From Oscillibacter sp. (GTDB lineage Bacteria > Bacillota > Clostridia > Oscillospirales > Oscillospiraceae): DNA of 14,363 bases. A model generated the notes under the pieces. The model ran no database searches, was not told the DNA's origin, and saw nothing but the letters and a program-made list of their open reading frames with translations. Made by a program: the position numbers and the translations under genes. The stretch spans positions 1 through 14,363 of the forward strand of contig JAHHSA010000042.1 in NCBI GenBank assembly GCA_020025475.1, read 5' to 3'. Within the stretch, counting starts at the first letter, position 1; each line of letters begins with the position of its first letter. Shown here piece after piece: positions 7,001 to 12,582 of this stretch.

Positions 7001-7957
7001 GCTCCCAACGGCCAGGTGGATGACGTCAGACCCGAGGGTCAGGAAAGTGTCTTTGAGAAAATCGGCTTTACGGTGGAAGGGAATACCCTGACCATCGGAC
7101 AAGACGTGTTTGAACAGGCATTTGCCAAAAACGAGGACGGCACGTTCTGCGAAGGTGCATACACTGTGGAGCTGACGGCTCGGGAATATGAGCAGCAGAC
7201 CCTGACTGTCCGTGTGGCAGATCACAGCCAGCCCGAAATTCCTCAGGCAAAGGATGCTCCCACAGTTTCCAATGTGGAGCTGCTCCCGGGCTTTGGCCAA
7301 AACACCTATCGTGTGACCTTTGACGCCTTTGACGGTCTGAAGCCTTATCTGGAGGAGATCACTTCCGTCATGCTGAACGGCAGAGAAGCACAGCGGAAAA
7401 CTTCTTTCTGGCAGGATACCAACAGCTTCAAACTCGCTGTGGTGGATGGCAGCAGCAGTGTCTACGACTATGACTGCATGGAATTTACGCAGGACTGCTT
7501 CGGGGCAGGGGAGGTAGTCGTGGTTGTGACCGCTGAAGGTTATGAGCCGCTGACCTTCACCGTGGTGAACGGCACATTGTCCGGTGGCGAGAGCAAACCG
7601 GAGACGACCCAGAAGAAAGCAGCCCCCAAGGCAGCTGCTTTGACACACGAGCCTGCCAGCTGGGTTGCCGCAAGCTGCGTCATTCGGTTTGAAGCGCCTG
7701 CGGACACAGAGGATCGTGACTATGTGTATCACTATCTGAGAGGTCTGACGGAAGTGATGGTGAACGACGTGGTGTTTACGCCCAATCTCAGCTTCGGGTC
7801 CATCGGCGATACCAATTATGATATGATGGCCACCCTGGGCGAATTGAAGTTCAGTGAGAAGGCTTTTGGCGACAGCAGCGGAACGTATATCATCACGCTG
7901 AAGGCAGACGGCTACGAAGACCAGACGCTGCGGGTCGTTGACGGCGCCCTGCAATAA
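4040..7957 (+). CDS. Large SLH-anchored surface protein with hemoglobin/heme-interacting (Shr-like HID, DUF1533) type repeats
   Basis: This 1305-residue protein begins with a signal peptide (about 1-24: Arg/Lys start, hydrophobic LLALSAALLLS, cleavage near ANA-A). Three S-layer homology domains follow (about 28-76, 86-137, 147-198; for example GFTDVDEQAWYYEAMEKAV), which normally bind pyruvylated secondary wall polymer. Residues about 206-322 show short repeating strands (GDVHLEQMTINGDLIIGD) like a small beta-helix. A Ser/Pro/Lys linker spans 326-356. The rest consists of beta-rich repeats, several with the HID pattern of IxxVxVNG in the first half and TVTVYADGF/GYEDQTLRV at the end: about 515-608, 615-700, 868-945, 960-1062, 1086-1178 and 1205-1303. 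Gly/Ser and Lys/Ala linkers lie at 732-745 and 1186-1200. HID domains bind hemoglobin in streptococcal Shr, and ligand binding here is inferred from resemblance. GAGGAGG lies 4 nt before the ATG, after a leader carrying two dyads and a terminator. Confidence 0.88.
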   Translation: MRKDRVTLLALSAALLLSANANAASPTAFTDFPEGWAAGPLTHAVENGLLHGTADGRINPNGLVTRAQMAAIVTRALGVTERASLKGFTDVDEQAWYYEAMEKAVAMGAFHGDGALLHPNDPINRQEAISVLARVYSLHEGQVEMLADFQDFNMISDWAKPYAAAMVEQGYVLGNGVNMKPRTTITRAELAQILDRMARIYVTDDRPVNIPDRGNVVLRDGDVHLEQMTINGDLIIGDGARRVKLQDVTVTGRILIRGGTDGVSLHKTTADGGLVVDNPSGLTELEVRSSKLGHVTVKSDLRLDSSKLKDLEVHNGAKVTYVQNNTPSSSSSKPDHRPSPKPDSKPDSDVKPQQETLVQEAKIVDLGWSQYMAVRFAQGQSLKNCTLTVDGVDVTDSVTPVSDDGSIVKWEVSQLNHGELVVSDGRHQQRIPLRAGKGSAPMTASAAGAGPDYFLLNGPVYVWEYHLTNYDAAGRVRVTPAKTTFRLGAEENRIPSFSPDAILKQDESALPYGISGEVQLMFNYAKGTPEERAFVDGIQDVALVSADENQTTLNNHLNYELDTEFAHGDHTVACVKVPLGQSNFYSNGRYQLRVTSNGTARLFPIHVVNEKVPSMVLTGASGTDVHFRVKDLNYGVTSPVRRVDLTDPQGVTRTLTRFDDWFLIGDLLVLYNDHTNHFPVDGNYTVTVYADGFQTFHKTFYQNAVSPAGTVSERPVQAIKPMTVDIVTSASVGGGGSSGSGGGSTVMNANLLVDADLMANAKILVSLGLDNAAATGISDRWEDMSKLYVCNKGAEQVYTAESYFDAVNTARTQGKYLSFAEYTASSSAETTKNRPYAVKQILEDNLLGETTSFREAVSEAAPKLTLTRQSGQTAVFSCDDPVYLAKLAKEGTLNLDSTHSVLPAERYTAADGTLTLHQVAPGKHTLKILVPGYQTTELTFEIARELEEVQLTTAADIIRGEPLVITCHAPHQTACDFFAQITAVKLTAPNGQVDDVRPEGQESVFEKIGFTVEGNTLTIGQDVFEQAFAKNEDGTFCEGAYTVELTAREYEQQTLTVRVADHSQPEIPQAKDAPTVSNVELLPGFGQNTYRVTFDAFDGLKPYLEEITSVMLNGREAQRKTSFWQDTNSFKLAVVDGSSSVYDYDCMEFTQDCFGAGEVVVVVTAEGYEPLTFTVVNGTLSGGESKPETTQKKAAPKAAALTHEPASWVAASCVIRFEAPADTEDRDYVYHYLRGLTEVMVNDVVFTPNLSFGSIGDTNYDMMATLGELKFSEKAFGDSSGTYIITLKADGYEDQTLRVVDGALQ

Positions 7958-8007
7958 GCTGATCAAAACAGCCTTAAACGCCACAGCCCACAAACCACAA
8001 ATGACAG

Positions 8008-8046
8008 ATGCCCCCATGCTGTGCTGCATGGGGGCATGGTTTTTTC
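8008..8046 (+). terminator. Intrinsic terminator of the SLH surface protein gene
   Basis: A perfect 12-bp stem pairs 8008-8019 with 8026-8037, with a 6-nt loop, followed by GG and a run of T residues (8040-8045). It lies about 50 bp after the stop codon and separates the gene from the downstream RNA locus. Confidence 0.93.
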
Positions 8047-8144
8047 TGTTTACAATAAATTGAACAAAATAAAGTTTTTGTTTAATTTAGGGGAGATTTA
8101 AAATTTTCTGCTCTATTTTGAAAAAAGGGTTGCATTTCAAACAC

Positions 8145-8153
8145 TGTTATGAT
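8145..8153 (+). promoter_or_regulatory. Extended -10 promoter of the structured RNA
   Basis: TGTTATGAT is a good extended -10 element (TG-N-TATGAT). No well-spaced -35 accompanies it. TTGCAT at 8130-8135 with TAGTAT at 8153-8158 (17-bp spacer) is an alternative. It follows about 95 bp of AT-rich, gene-free sequence (8047-8144). Initiation near 8160 would start the transcript at the dyad, the same arrangement as in front of the SLH gene. Confidence 0.55.
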
Positions 8154-8159
8154 AGTATC

Positions 8160-8179
8160 TAGTTAGCCAAAGCTAACTA
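8160..8179. promoter_or_regulatory. Inverted repeat B (AGTTAG-N6-CTAACT core), at the start of the structured RNA
   Basis: The 8-bp arms TAGTTAGC and GCTAACTA surround CAAA and are a perfect match. The core at 8161-8178 has the same 18-bp layout as dyads A (3924-3941) and C (4009-4026). Over 20 bases B and the A region are 16 of 20 identical (GTTAGCCAAAGCTAACTAGC against GTTAACCGGAACTAACTACC). It begins 7 bp after the extended -10, so it can be an operator, a 5' RNA hairpin or both. Confidence 0.65.
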
Positions 8180-8330
8180 GCAAAATACAGCGAAAGCTGT
8201 ATGGCTGACAGAGCGTACATGGGAAGCGCGTTCTGTGAGCCATTCCTTGCAGATCGGTCAACTCCTGCCGATCTCCCTCTCATAAGTTTCCAAAAAGGCT
8301 CGACTGTGTTGTACACAGTCGGGCCTTTTT
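8160..8330 (+). ncRNA. Putative structured small RNA of about 170 nt, no known family recognised
   Basis: Five consecutive hairpins can be drawn. They are TAGTTAGC/GCTAACTA (8160-8179); ATACAGC/GCTGTAT with a GAAA tetraloop (8185-8202); a long arm pairing 8203-8206 with 8238-8241 and 8208-8215 with 8229-8236 across one mismatch; AGATCGG/CCGATCT (8251-8274) with a loop carrying CTCCT (8262-8266); and a 20-bp terminator stem (8290-8332). Unpaired CCCTCTC follows at 8275-8281. The locus has its own promoter and lies between convergent genes, so it cannot be the leader of a plus-strand gene. C-rich unpaired segments near a terminator resemble Firmicutes regulatory RNAs that pair with ribosome binding sites. 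A trans-acting role is inference. The short open frame at 8201-8386 runs through the hairpins, lacks a ribosome binding site and is not a credible gene. Confidence 0.68.
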
Positions 8331-8332
8331 GG
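8290..8332. terminator. Bidirectional intrinsic terminator shared by the structured RNA and the anti-sigma gene
   Basis: A 20-bp stem (8290-8309 with 8313-8332) contains one GT pair and has a 3-nt loop. It is flanked by AAAAA on one side and TTTTT on the other within the stem, so both strands get a GC hairpin with a U-run. It lies 2 bp after the end of the minus-strand gene at 8335. Confidence 0.92.
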
Positions 8333-8334
8333 TG

Positions 8335-9972
8335 TCAGGAGGGCGGCGTGCTGGGGAGCGGTTCCAGTTCCTGCACTTCCAAATAGTAGGCGGGCACGCT
8401 TTTATCCAGAATAGCGGACTTGATGCCCTGTTCCAGGTCGAAACCAAAATTCTGACGGGCAAGTTTGACCTGATCCCGGTCCTCCAGCAGGGCCGTCTGA
8501 CTGGTAAAGGTCAGATTGGAGTCCACCCAGGGCATCAGATCATAGCTGTAGAGATCGTCCACCTGAGAGCCGCAGCGGTAGTCGAAGCTGGGTTCTTTCC
8601 GGGACACCGCTGTCAGCAGACGGCTCTCTCCGGCGGGGATGGTGATTTGCGCTGTGACCCAGCACACCCGTTGTGCGGTGGACATCGACATCTGAAAGTC
8701 CTGGAATTGTAAGGCACCGCGGTAGAGACTGCTGTCAAAGTTCAGCAGCTCCTCCCGCCCGCCAATGGAGTCCAGAAGCAGTTTTTGCCAGCAGTCCGGC
8801 GTCAGCTCCGGCAGCTGCGCCGACAGGGGGATGCCGTCCGCATTCTGAAAGTCATCACTTTCCAGGAAGGCCTCTGTGACACCGCACAGCACGGATTGGA
8901 AGTCTGTTTCATACCGGGTCACGGGAATGTGAACGTCTTTGGGCGGCGCAGGGGCCTCACTGCCACGGGGAGCCAGCGACCACTCCAGCTGTTCCAGCGG
9001 TGCGCCCAGCACGACCAACACGCCCTGCTCTGGGTTCCCGGAGTGGGATTCGGTCAAATCAAACCTCAGAGACATGGCTCCGTGATCCCAGTCAAAATGG
9101 CCGCCGCAGGAGTCCTTCGTGATGACCCCGGTGACACGGTGGTCCAGTCGGACATCCGCCTGAATCTCGACCGTGTCCCGAATCTCCGGAGGAAGGTCCG
9201 GGGCCGTGACCACGTAGACGGTGGCCGGGATATCAGCCAGGGATTCCGGGCCGTCCTGGGTTGCTGTCCGATAGGTCCCGTCTCTGAGCAGAGAGTCTAC
9301 GTCTGCCCAGGTGTGGAAGTCCTCATAAAGCTTTGCATTGCCTATCAGCAGCTCTGTGTCCAGAGAGTAACCATCCAGGGTCAGCGTAGGACGACGGTCG
9401 GTCAGAGAATCCAGCTTTGTGACAAAGGGGAGCTGCGCCGTGACCGTGAGATCCTGATTGGTGGTGTTGGTAAGCGTGTAGGAATCCTTCACCAGAATAT
9501 CCCGGGAGCGCTGCCACCGTCCCCCGTCCGGAAACCACTCATTATAGTCGTCCAAAATCTCCTGGCGCTTCGCCGGAGTCACATCCTCCCGGCTGTCGGC
9601 CTCCTGCTGGTTGCTCCACCACTCCGGTACCCAGGGAGCAAAATCCAGGGTGACGGTCCGGTCCGCTGTGAGGCCGGGGGCGGCCTCCTGCAGCGTCAGG
9701 GGCAGCACCGGTCCGGCATAGGACATGAACGACAACGGCCCCTCCCCAGGTGTGCTGCTTGCTCCCCCCTCTGCGCCGGCGCCACAGCCGCCGATCCAAG
9801 GGAAAATGGAAACGGTCATCACAATCAGCGTGACGCAGGCCGCCGCGGTACCCCAGCGCATCCAGTGGGTGGGCTTGTGAATCTGCTTTTGAGGAGGTTC
9901 TGCGGCCTCATCAATGTGTCGGTCAGAAATACCGCTCAGTGCGGAAAATAGCCGTTCACTGCGCTTGCTCAT
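8335..9972 (-). CDS. Membrane-anchored putative anti-sigma factor with a large extracytoplasmic domain
   Basis: This 545-residue protein has a short cytoplasmic N-terminus (LFSALSGISDRHIDEA, a pattern common in proteins encoded beside clostridial ECF sigma factors). One membrane segment lies at about 39-60, followed by a Gly/Ala/Ser-rich stretch and an extracytoplasmic region of about 480 residues that I cannot assign to a family. No zinc anti-sigma HxxxCxxC motif is visible. Its start codon overlaps the stop of the ECF sigma gene (ATGA at 9969-9972), so the two are translationally coupled, the usual arrangement for a sigma factor and its inhibitor. The large outer domain would be the signal sensor. 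The anti-sigma role is inferred from topology and position, not from a recognised binding domain. Confidence 0.75.
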   Translation of the reverse strand: MSKRSERLFSALSGISDRHIDEAAEPPQKQIHKPTHWMRWGTAAACVTLIVMTVSIFPWIGGCGAGAEGGASSTPGEGPLSFMSYAGPVLPLTLQEAAPGLTADRTVTLDFAPWVPEWWSNQQEADSREDVTPAKRQEILDDYNEWFPDGGRWQRSRDILVKDSYTLTNTTNQDLTVTAQLPFVTKLDSLTDRRPTLTLDGYSLDTELLIGNAKLYEDFHTWADVDSLLRDGTYRTATQDGPESLADIPATVYVVTAPDLPPEIRDTVEIQADVRLDHRVTGVITKDSCGGHFDWDHGAMSLRFDLTESHSGNPEQGVLVVLGAPLEQLEWSLAPRGSEAPAPPKDVHIPVTRYETDFQSVLCGVTEAFLESDDFQNADGIPLSAQLPELTPDCWQKLLLDSIGGREELLNFDSSLYRGALQFQDFQMSMSTAQRVCWVTAQITIPAGESRLLTAVSRKEPSFDYRCGSQVDDLYSYDLMPWVDSNLTFTSQTALLEDRDQVKLARQNFGFDLEQGIKSAILDKSVPAYYLEVQELEPLPSTPPS

Positions 9973-10526
9973 AGTGAGATGCCCTCCTTTTCCAGCGTTT
10001 TTTTCAGACTCAGCCGCAGCCGCCGCAGCTTTTGGGCCATACGGTTGGGTGTCCAGTCCACAGCACGGGCCAGCTGATCCACCGGGTCACCGTACCAGTA
10101 CCGCCGGAGAAACAGCTTCCGGTCCTCCCGGGGCAGGGTGTCCAGCCAGCGGTCAATGACGGACGCTGTCTCCTGTTCTTCCGTCAGATAGGCTGGGTCT
10201 GATACGGCAGGCAGGCAGTCCTCCAGCTCTCCCAGCAGAATTTCCAGACTGCTGTCCCGCTTCTGCCGTCCCTTTCGCCGCCAGCAGTCAATGGAGAGAT
10301 TGCGGACAATGCGGCAGAGATAGGCCCGCAGCGAGTCGGGGCGCTGGGGCGGCATGGTGGTCCAGGCGCGGTGCCAGGTGTCATTGACACACTCGTCGGC
10401 ATCCTCCCAGCTCAGGACGATGTGATGGGAGAGGGTGCGGCACAAACTGCCGTATTTTTCATCAGACGCCGTGATGGCCTGCTGGTCTCTGGACCAATAC
10501 AGTTCCACGATGGCCTGATCTTCCAT
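9969..10526 (-). CDS. ECF-type RNA polymerase sigma factor (sigma-70 family)
   Basis: This 185-residue protein has sigma region 2 at about 7-86 (SWEDADECVNDTWHRAW, then LRAYLCRIVRNLSIDCWRRK) and region 4 at about 122-180 (LDTLPREDRKLFLRRYWYGDPVDQLARAV, then an HTH). It lacks regions 1 and 3, as ECF factors do. The ATG at 10524-10526 was chosen because AAAGGAGG lies 8 nt upstream. The open frame continues 64 codons further upstream without a better start, and that extension has arginine- and proline-rich non-coding character. The gene overlaps the membrane protein downstream by 4 bp. A promoter of ECF type lies directly upstream, suggesting autoregulation. Confidence 0.92.
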   Translation of the reverse strand: MEDQAIVELYWSRDQQAITASDEKYGSLCRTLSHHIVLSWEDADECVNDTWHRAWTTMPPQRPDSLRAYLCRIVRNLSIDCWRRKGRQKRDSSLEILLGELEDCLPAVSDPAYLTEEQETASVIDRWLDTLPREDRKLFLRRYWYGDPVDQLARAVDWTPNRMAQKLRRLRLSLKKTLEKEGISL

Positions 10527-10553
10527 AGGCGCTCCCTCCTTTCTGCTGATTAA

Positions 10554-10579
10554 GACGTTCTCTGTCCCAAAATGTGACA
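10554..10579 (-). promoter_or_regulatory. Candidate ECF-dependent (autoregulatory) promoter
   Basis: On the minus strand TGTCAC (10579-10574) and CGTC (10557-10554) are separated by 16 bp, 28 bp upstream of the sigma start codon. The layout matches the general ECF pattern (TGAAAC-like -35, CGTC -10, 16-bp spacer in sigma-M/W-type promoters), with the -35 only partly matching. Confidence 0.5.
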
Positions 10580-10606
10580 CTCTTTTTCTGAAATGCAAAA
10601 CAGAAC

Positions 10607-11284
10607 TTAGCAGGGCAGCTCCTGGCGGCACAGATGAAAATGCTGTTTCCGGAAGGTCAGGAGCCCTTCGTCCCGGAGCCGTCCCAGCTCCTGGCTCAGG
10701 CCGCTGCGGTCTACACACAGGTAATCCGCCAGCTGCTGCCGGGTGAAGGGGATGTCAAACTCGCCGCACCCTGCCCGCCGGGACTGGGCGGACAGATAGC
10801 TGATGAGCTTTGCCCGGGTGGTCCGCTGTCCCAGGTGGGTCAGCTTTTCCGCGAAAGCCACGTTTTTGCGGGCCAGCTCTCCCAGCAGGTTCCGCACCAT
10901 GCGGGTGTGATGGCCGCAGCTTTCCGGGCACACCGATAACACACGCTGTACATTTAAATAGAGAACTGTCACCCCTGTCTCTGTCGCCACGCTGACGGTC
11001 AGGGGCGTTCCCGGTGAGCAGGCGAAGGTCTCCCCGAAGCAGTCCCCGGCGTTGAGAGCGTCCAGCAGATTGCGACTGCCCCAGAAATCCTCCTGCACTA
11101 CCAGGGCCCGACCCTCCAGCACGACTCCCAGCGCTTCCGTGGTCTCGCCTGCCCGCAGCAGAAAGTCCCCTTTTTCAAAGGAGGCTGTCCGGGCCTGGAG
11201 GCATTGCAGCAGCGGAACCAGCTCCTCCCTGCTGATCCCGGTGAAAAGGGGCGTTCTTTCCAGAATTGCCATATATTTCTCCAT
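10607..11284 (-). CDS. Crp/Fnr-family transcriptional regulator
   Basis: This 225-residue protein has an N-terminal cyclic-nucleotide-binding-like beta-roll (about 14-118: PLFTGISREELVPLL, FEKGDFLLRAGE, GVVLEGRALVV, GDCFGETFA), a dimer helix (about 120-150) and a C-terminal winged HTH (about 176-215: FTRQQLADYLCVDRSGLSQELGRLRDEGLLTF). Cysteines are scattered (C28, C82, C89, C119, C123) with no FNR-type N-terminal cluster motif, so the ligand is unknown. The ATG at 11282-11284 is preceded by GGAG with 5-nt spacing. Extension to an upstream TTG is less likely. It is divergent from a ferredoxin-like gene, a frequent pairing in Clostridia, and probably controls both. Confidence 0.92.
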   Translation of the reverse strand: MEKYMAILERTPLFTGISREELVPLLQCLQARTASFEKGDFLLRAGETTEALGVVLEGRALVVQEDFWGSRNLLDALNAGDCFGETFACSPGTPLTVSVATETGVTVLYLNVQRVLSVCPESCGHHTRMVRNLLGELARKNVAFAEKLTHLGQRTTRAKLISYLSAQSRRAGCGEFDIPFTRQQLADYLCVDRSGLSQELGRLRDEGLLTFRKQHFHLCRQELPC

Positions 11285-11298
11285 GTCGGCTCCATTCC

Positions 11299-11312
11299 GT
11301 TGAAAATTCAAC
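11299..11312. promoter_or_regulatory. 14-bp inverted repeat, candidate Crp/Fnr operator
   Basis: GTTGA-N4-TCAAC (GTTGAAAATTCAAC) has the size and half-site style of FNR-type sites (TTGAT-N4-ATCAA). It lies between the divergent Crp/Fnr and ferredoxin genes, 14 bp before the regulator's start codon and just downstream of its predicted transcription start, as expected for autorepression. Confidence 0.5.
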
Positions 11313-11327
11313 TGACTTTTTGAGAAC

Positions 11328-11356
11328 AGTATAGGATACTATGGCTATAAACTCAA
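11328..11356 (-). promoter_or_regulatory. Candidate promoter of the Crp/Fnr gene
   Basis: On the minus strand TTGAGT (11356-11351) and TATACT (11333-11328) are separated by 17 bp. Transcription would start near 11321, about 37 bp before the ATG, placing the inverted repeat at 11299-11312 in the early transcribed region. Confidence 0.6.
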
Positions 11357-11375
11357 GAAAAAGGAGATCCCCTCG

Positions 11376-12083
11376 ATGGAAAGACGGATCATTGAAATCA
11401 ACGAAGAACTCTGCAACGGCTGCGGCGCCTGTGCTGCGGCATGTCATGAGGGTGCCATTGCCATGGTGAACGGAAAGGCCCACCTGATGCGGGACGACTA
11501 CTGCGACGGCCTGGGAGACTGTCTGCCCGCCTGCCCCACCGGAGCCATCACCTTTACCGTCCGGGAGGCTGCCCCCTACGACGAGGCCGCCGTCCTGGCA
11601 AAGAAGATTGCGGAGCTGAAGACCGGTACCCCCCATCCCGGTGGCGGATGTCCCGGCAGCGCCGCGCGCAGTCTCGCCACACGGGCTGATACTGCCGCTC
11701 CGGCCCCCAATACGCAGCCCAGTCGCCTGGCCAACTGGCCTGTGCAGCTGCGTCTGACACCCGTCCGTGCCCCACACTTTGACGGTGCCAGCCTGCTCAT
11801 CGCCGCGGACTGCTCCGCCTACGCCTGCGCTGGCTTTCATGAGACATTCATGAAAGGCCGGACCACTCTTATTTTCTGCCCCAAACTGGACCCCGTGGAC
11901 TACACCGAAAAGCTGACGGAGATCCTGCGTCAAAATGACATCCGGGATGTGACTGTGGTGCGGATGGAGGTTCCCTGCTGTGGCGGCGTGGAGAAGGCTG
12001 TCCGGGCCGCTCTGGACCGCTCCGCAAGCTCGATTCCCCTCTCTGTATACACGCTGTCTTTGGAAGGCGATGTGATGGTCTAA
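11376..12083 (+). CDS. Ferredoxin-like 4Fe-4S protein with a C-terminal cysteine-containing domain
   Basis: This 235-residue protein has a complete first Fe-S motif, C13-x2-C16-x2-C19-x3-C23 (CNGCGACAAACHEGAI). The second ferredoxin motif has only three cysteines, C43-x5-C49-x3-C53 (CDGLGDCLPACPTGAI). The residue in the place of the missing ligand is L46, so this site may hold a 3Fe-4S cluster or use another ligand. A Pro/Ala/Gly-rich linker (85-118) joins it to a C-terminal domain with CSAYAC (146-151), a CPK (168-170) and PCCGG (200-204), possible further metal sites. Such proteins occur beside Crp/Fnr regulators in Clostridia, often near redox or nitrosative-stress genes, but the reaction is unknown. 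AAGGAG precedes the ATG with a spacing of about 9 nt. Confidence 0.88.
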   Translation: MERRIIEINEELCNGCGACAAACHEGAIAMVNGKAHLMRDDYCDGLGDCLPACPTGAITFTVREAAPYDEAAVLAKKIAELKTGTPHPGGGCPGSAARSLATRADTAAPAPNTQPSRLANWPVQLRLTPVRAPHFDGASLLIAADCSAYACAGFHETFMKGRTTLIFCPKLDPVDYTEKLTEILRQNDIRDVTVVRMEVPCCGGVEKAVRAALDRSASSIPLSVYTLSLEGDVMV

Positions 12084-12160
12084 CTGAGATCAACCTCTTT
12101 GTAATTTCCTGAATTTTCCGCTTGTCGCTTTTGTAAAAATTTTTGCCGCAGCACCCCCTG

Positions 12161-12184
12161 AATTCTACACACTTTTGTAGAATT
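12161..12184. promoter_or_regulatory. 9-bp-arm inverted repeat between the ferredoxin and HPr-like genes
   Basis: AATTCTACA and TGTAGAATT are perfect arms around CACTTT. No T-run follows, so it is not a good terminator. It lies about 90 bp upstream of the HPr-like gene in an AT-rich spacer (12084-12276) and could be an operator. I could not place a convincing promoter next to it. Confidence 0.5.
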
Positions 12185-12276
12185 GCTTAAAATGTACCCT
12201 CATATCTTTACTAATACTACCATTACCATAGAGATGTTGTTATAGTAAAGGGGAATCACCTGAGGGGGTATGACAG

Positions 12277-12528
12277 ATGTTGACACGCACAATCACCATC
12301 GGGATCTCCACGGAGAATCTCAACAGCACCATTACATATTTCATTAAGAAAGCAAACGAATTCCAGAGCCATATTGTCGTCTGCCGGGAGGAAGTTCGAG
12401 TGAACGCCAAGAGTCTGTTGGGACTCATTTCCATGGGACTGCAAAAGGGCTTTGAAATCACCATTGGAGCAGAGGGGCCTGACGCGGAAGCGGCTCTGGA
12501 TGCATTGTGCCAGCTGCTGGGCGAATAA
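12277..12528 (+). CDS. HPr-like protein lacking the catalytic histidine but keeping Ser46 (Crh-like)
   Basis: This 83-residue protein matches the HPr fold in length and in its second half: VNAKSLLGLISMGLQKGFEITIGAEGPDAEAALDALCQLL aligns with the HPr Ser46 region and C-terminal helix. S46 falls exactly at the HPr kinase site (KSLLGLISMG). The first motif is lost: where HPr has TGIHARPAT this protein has TENLNSTIT, with Leu at position 15 in place of the phosphorylated His. It therefore should not carry phosphate in the PTS but could be regulated on Ser46. This is the same logic as Bacillus Crh, in which His15 is Gln and which acts with CcpA in carbon control. GAGGGGG lies 9 nt before the ATG. 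Confidence 0.82.
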   Translation: MLTRTITIGISTENLNSTITYFIKKANEFQSHIVVCREEVRVNAKSLLGLISMGLQKGFEITIGAEGPDAEAALDALCQLLGE

Positions 12529-12549
12529 CCGCCATATATCTACTGATGT

Positions 12550-12582
12550 AAGCGCTCCGAAGCATCGCTTCGGAGCGCTTTC
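12550..12582 (+). terminator. Hairpin terminator after the HPr-like gene
   Basis: A perfect 14-bp stem (12550-12563 with 12567-12580) with a 3-nt loop lies 21 bp after the stop codon. The T-run is short (TTT, then CC), so termination may be incomplete, but no other stop signal precedes the next gene. Confidence 0.8.

Noticed and set aside
4739..8029. Very long open frame (1096 codons) on the minus strand opposite the SLH protein gene
   Set aside because: It is a mirror effect of codon choice in the plus-strand gene, which avoids TTA, CTA and TCA. The translation is rich in His, Gly and Val with no domain. The plus strand has a signal peptide, SLH domains, ribosome binding site and terminator.
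8160..8330. SRP RNA, 6S RNA, tmRNA or T-box identity for the structured RNA
   Set aside because: The SRP GGAA-type core, the long 6S bubble, tRNA-like ends and the T-box sequence are all absent.
8201..8386. Small plus-strand open frame inside the structured RNA locus
   Set aside because: It has no ribosome binding site, runs through the hairpins and the shared terminator, and enters the anti-sigma gene in antisense. Its translation shows no recognisable feature.
10527..10718. Upstream extension of the ECF sigma reading frame
   Set aside because: The extension has low-quality Arg/Pro-rich sequence and overlaps the probable promoter and the end of the Crp/Fnr gene. A good ribosome binding site precedes the ATG at 10526.
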